In this document: positions 61,601-64,000 of the stretch, one piece after another
Layout: each line of letters begins with the position of its first letter
Numbering within the stretch: position 1 is the first letter of the stretch
DNA from: Drosophila miranda
Lineage: Eukaryota; Arthropoda; Insecta; Diptera; Drosophilidae
Length of the DNA: 64,000 nucleotides
Direction: 5' to 3'
Assembly: GCF_003369915.1 (NCBI RefSeq)
Contig: NC_046675.1
Span: forward strand, 12,896,001 to 12,960,000
Made by a program: the position numbers and the translations under genes
Notes under the pieces: generated by a model
The model's input: the letters and a program-made list of their open reading frames with translations, nothing else
Told to the model about the DNA's origin: nothing
The model's database searches: none

Positions 61601-64000
61601 GGACCTTTTGAGGATGGTTAAGAAACAAGTTTCGCTTTTGCTCGTGCTTGCATAGTAAATAAGACGTCCTCCCAGACCAGAGTCCCCCCCCCCCCCCCCT
61701 GGCCGCTTATCAATGACAGGATAATACCCTAACAATTGAAGCAAATTTCGGGCTTATGAAAATAGTCCCCCGGGCATATCGCAGGCTGCCATCTGGCGCG
61801 GCGGCCGACCGTAACCTTATCGCGATGGTGTGCCAAAAGGGCCGGAAACTCATCAAGATTAATGTTCCCTTCATCAAATGCAAAACATTCGAAAGGGAAA
61901 ATTTATGAATGTAATTGCATCTAATTGTCAAATGCTTCTAGTATCTCCCCCGGGCCCGGGGGTAGTTCACTTTCGGGCAGTGAGATGTGATGCTGTGTGC
62001 TGACAGATGGAGAAATATGGATAGCTGCCAGATACGATCTGTCCGCCCAAAAGAAGCGGCTGTTGAGTAAACAATGTCACTTCTATAATTTCCCTCGAAT
62101 CACTTCCATCCGAAGAGAAATCGACATGATATCCCTCTCAATAGGTGTCCCATTTCAGGCGCTGACGTTGACATATGCCAGAGCCAATCCCTAATACCCT
62201 TACTGCACTTATCCAGCGGAGCACTCTCTGTATGTCCTTTAGATAAGCGAAAACATTTCGAAAGCGAAACAGAGACCTGGCCAGGACCTTGTGGCAAGAA
62301 CAAAGCCAGCGGCGACTGGAATGACCAGGACCAGGACAACGGCCCGCTCTATCGTGAACTGGTCCGGTCTCAAATTACCAGAAAATAACAAAATGTACGA
62401 GTATATTGTATGTGCGTGTGTTCTGTCGATGCCATGCCATAGATACGTGCACCGGGGAAAAAGGGAAAGGGAAAGGGAAAGGGAAAAGGGACTCTTGAAG
62501 GCAAATTGCCATGACTCATGCTGTGCCCAGGACCTGGACACAAACGCGAAAGTCACACGACTGAGCGAGCCGTTTTTAAAAGAGAGCACAGAAAAAGGTG
62601 TTGTCCTCGGCAGGACACGCACCCACACAGTCAACACAGCACACAGATGCACACGCACACCACAGAAATATGTATTTACTTGGTCCCATAAACCTGGCTG
62701 GGAATGTGCAGCGGGGCGTGGTGGGAGGTGGTGCTGGCTGGGAAGCCGCAAAGTGTGCGGTTGCATGTCGTTGCCGCTGGCCAGGCCGATGACGTTGCCG
62801 GGGCAGGTGGCCGGGCTGGGTGCGGGCATGGTTTAGGGTCAGTGGCTGGTATTTGGGGTAGCTGCTAGCAGGAAAATGCATTTTCATGTCCCGCTCCTGA
62901 CAGATAGCGGACTCTCAATGAAATGAGACACACACACACAATCCACTTAGCCCATGAACCAGTCGCCAGTCCACAGTCCACAGTCCACCCCCGGGTGTAC
63001 AGCTATCCTGGCGGCCATTCTGCTGCTTACGTAATTGGTTCAATAAACCTTTTTTGCGTCTGGCCCAACCAGGCCATGCATAATGTTCCCTCTTTTATTA
63101 GTTTGTTTGACGTTGCCATAGAAATTGCCTGGCAGTCAGTCGCAGTCGCAGTCGCAGTTTTGCCAAAACTGCCCCCCCCAGCAACCGACTACCACCCCCC
63201 AATATCCACCCTCCACACCCACACCCCACCCAGCAATCACCTCCTGCCACATTTTGTTCGATATACTCGTAATTCTATCAGTCATGGAGAGAGAAAGTGT
63301 AACGAAACGTCCTCCGTTCCCCCTTCTCTTTGCAGTTCTACAGCCAAGTGGAGCAGAATCCCATTGCCAATGCAACGCTGACGCTGCGCAGCTGCACGAT
63401 CTTCGTGCCCACCAATGAAGCCTTCCAGCGCTACAAAGGGAGCATCCATGTGCTCTATCACATTAGTAAGTGCGGATGATAAATCATGCAAAAGCGAATG
63501 CGAATGCGAATGAGAGTACTTATTTTTATTGTATATTTTTTTGCAGCTACTGCGGCTTTCAGCAAAGAACAACTGCCAAAATCTGTGTCATCCGACATGG
63601 AGGGCAATCCGCCGCTGTACATCACAAAGAATCGCAATGGTGACATCTACGTGAACAATGCCCGGATCATTCCCTCGCTGAGCGTGGAGATGACCAATCG
63701 CGAGGGCAAGCGTCAGGTCAGTGGCAGACCCTTTTGTCAGCTGTCGACCATGAATCCAATCCAATCCGTTACTCTTTCGCTTGCAGGTCATGCACATCAT
63801 TGACGAGGTGCTGCAGCCACTGTCCGTTCAGAAGAACGCCAAGGACAACATCAACAATCCGGATGCGATGCAATTCCTGCAGATGGCCGAGCAGCTCGAG
63901 CTGAATGACTTCCACTTGCGCACCTATCGCTCCCAAGTGACGCTGGCGAAGAAGGAGTCCGTCTACCAGTCGCCCGGAGCACACACTTTTCTCATTCCCA
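58686..64000 (+). CDS. Fas1: Fasciclin 1, GPI-linked FAS1-domain neural adhesion protein (5' part)
   Basis: Homophilic cell-adhesion protein of axons, built of FAS1 domains. Visible exons: 58686-58799 (38 codons), 63336-63465, 63547-63716, and 63787 onward, open at the window edge. The exon 1 join is phase 0 to FYSQVEQNP. Residues 1 to about 24 are a hydrophobic signal peptide (AAAALLLLCAATFAAA). The first FAS1 domain shows the H1 motif TIFVPTNEAFQRY and the H2 motif VMHIIDEVLQPL, and the next domain begins with SPGAHTFLIP. Sequons include NAT. The wording closely matches D. melanogaster Fas1. Domains 2-4 and the GPI signal lie beyond the window. The first intron is 4.5 kb and contains a candidate cassette exon at 61184-61222. 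Confidence 0.96.
61184..61222 (+). CDS. Fas1: Candidate 39-nt in-frame cassette exon of Fas1
   Basis: Preceded by a long pyrimidine tract ending TATCTTTCAG and followed by GTAAGC. It would encode 13 residues, STAKSFRRLMPVR, in phase 0 at both ends. It can therefore be included or skipped between ELSQ and FYSQ without shifting the frame. The D. melanogaster protein as I know it has ELSQ joined directly to FYS, so this would be an optional insert at the N-terminal edge of FAS1 domain 1. Confidence 0.4.
61238..61260 (+). repeat. Poly(A) run of 23
   Basis: A homopolymer just after the candidate cassette exon donor. Confidence 0.9.
61684..61699 (+). repeat. Poly(C) run of 16
   Basis: A homopolymer in Fas1 intron 1; its length may be unreliable in assembly. 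Confidence 0.85.
62456..62491 (+). repeat. (GGGAAA)n hexanucleotide tract
   Basis: About five purine GGGAAA units in Fas1 intron 1. Confidence 0.8.

Noticed and set aside
1-64000. CRISPR arrays, bacterial operons, tRNA or rRNA genes
   Set aside because: No regularly spaced repeats with unique spacers, no ribosome-binding sites, and no tRNA A/B box pair or rRNA sequence was recognised in this animal genomic DNA.

Overview
The window reads as an insect genome, almost certainly Drosophila. Introns are short (50-75 nt) with GT/AG borders, intergenic DNA is AT-rich and full of CA, CT and CAG microsatellites, TATCGATA (DRE) boxes occur, and the recognisable genes are Drosophila ones: a COP9 signalosome subunit 1, the sodium-channel auxiliary subunit Teh1 and Fasciclin 1. 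Fas1 and Teh1 lie on 3R in D. melanogaster, so this is probably Muller element E. The repeats and the lineage-specific prominin-like pair suggest a species outside the melanogaster group, perhaps the obscura group; that is inference.

Layout. 1-2430: two tandem minus-strand ELOVL-type fatty acid elongase genes, the first cut by the window edge. About 4780-5460: a broken plus-strand gene relic. 5545-6129 (-): an uncharacterised small CxxC protein with a heptad-repeat tail, divergent from CSN1 (6601-8045, +). 9.9-38.8 kb: a single transcription unit, Teh1, on the minus strand. Its large coding exon (38005-38792) ends in a split codon that fits exactly the short terminal coding exon at 12293-12362, followed by an inferred ~2.4 kb 3' UTR. 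The 25.6 kb intron between them carries a nested pair of small RING-finger genes on the opposite strand (19488-20268 and 20521-21282), plus candidate unassigned exons. 38.8-41.2 kb is Teh1 upstream DNA.

41.2-56.7 kb is a younger, repeat-rich block: a nearly perfect 228-bp tandem duplication, a dead jockey-like retrotransposon piece, an uncharacterised basic protein gene (42530-43015, -), and two intact ten-exon prominin-like genes in tandem (44110-47598 and 50467-55035, +) with their promoters duplicated. The second copy has a retrotransposon endonuclease fragment in intron 5. Between and after them lie copies of a dispersed element with 14-bp inverted termini. The two prominin copies are nearly identical in some exons and introns but strongly diverged in parts of the two extracellular loops, which is the most interesting signal in the window.

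57-64 kb: two abutting DRE boxes, then Fas1 (58686 to beyond the window, +), with its signal-peptide exon, a candidate 39-nt in-frame cassette exon, and the first FAS1 domain in three visible exons. The remaining stretches are intronic or intergenic DNA with simple repeats.
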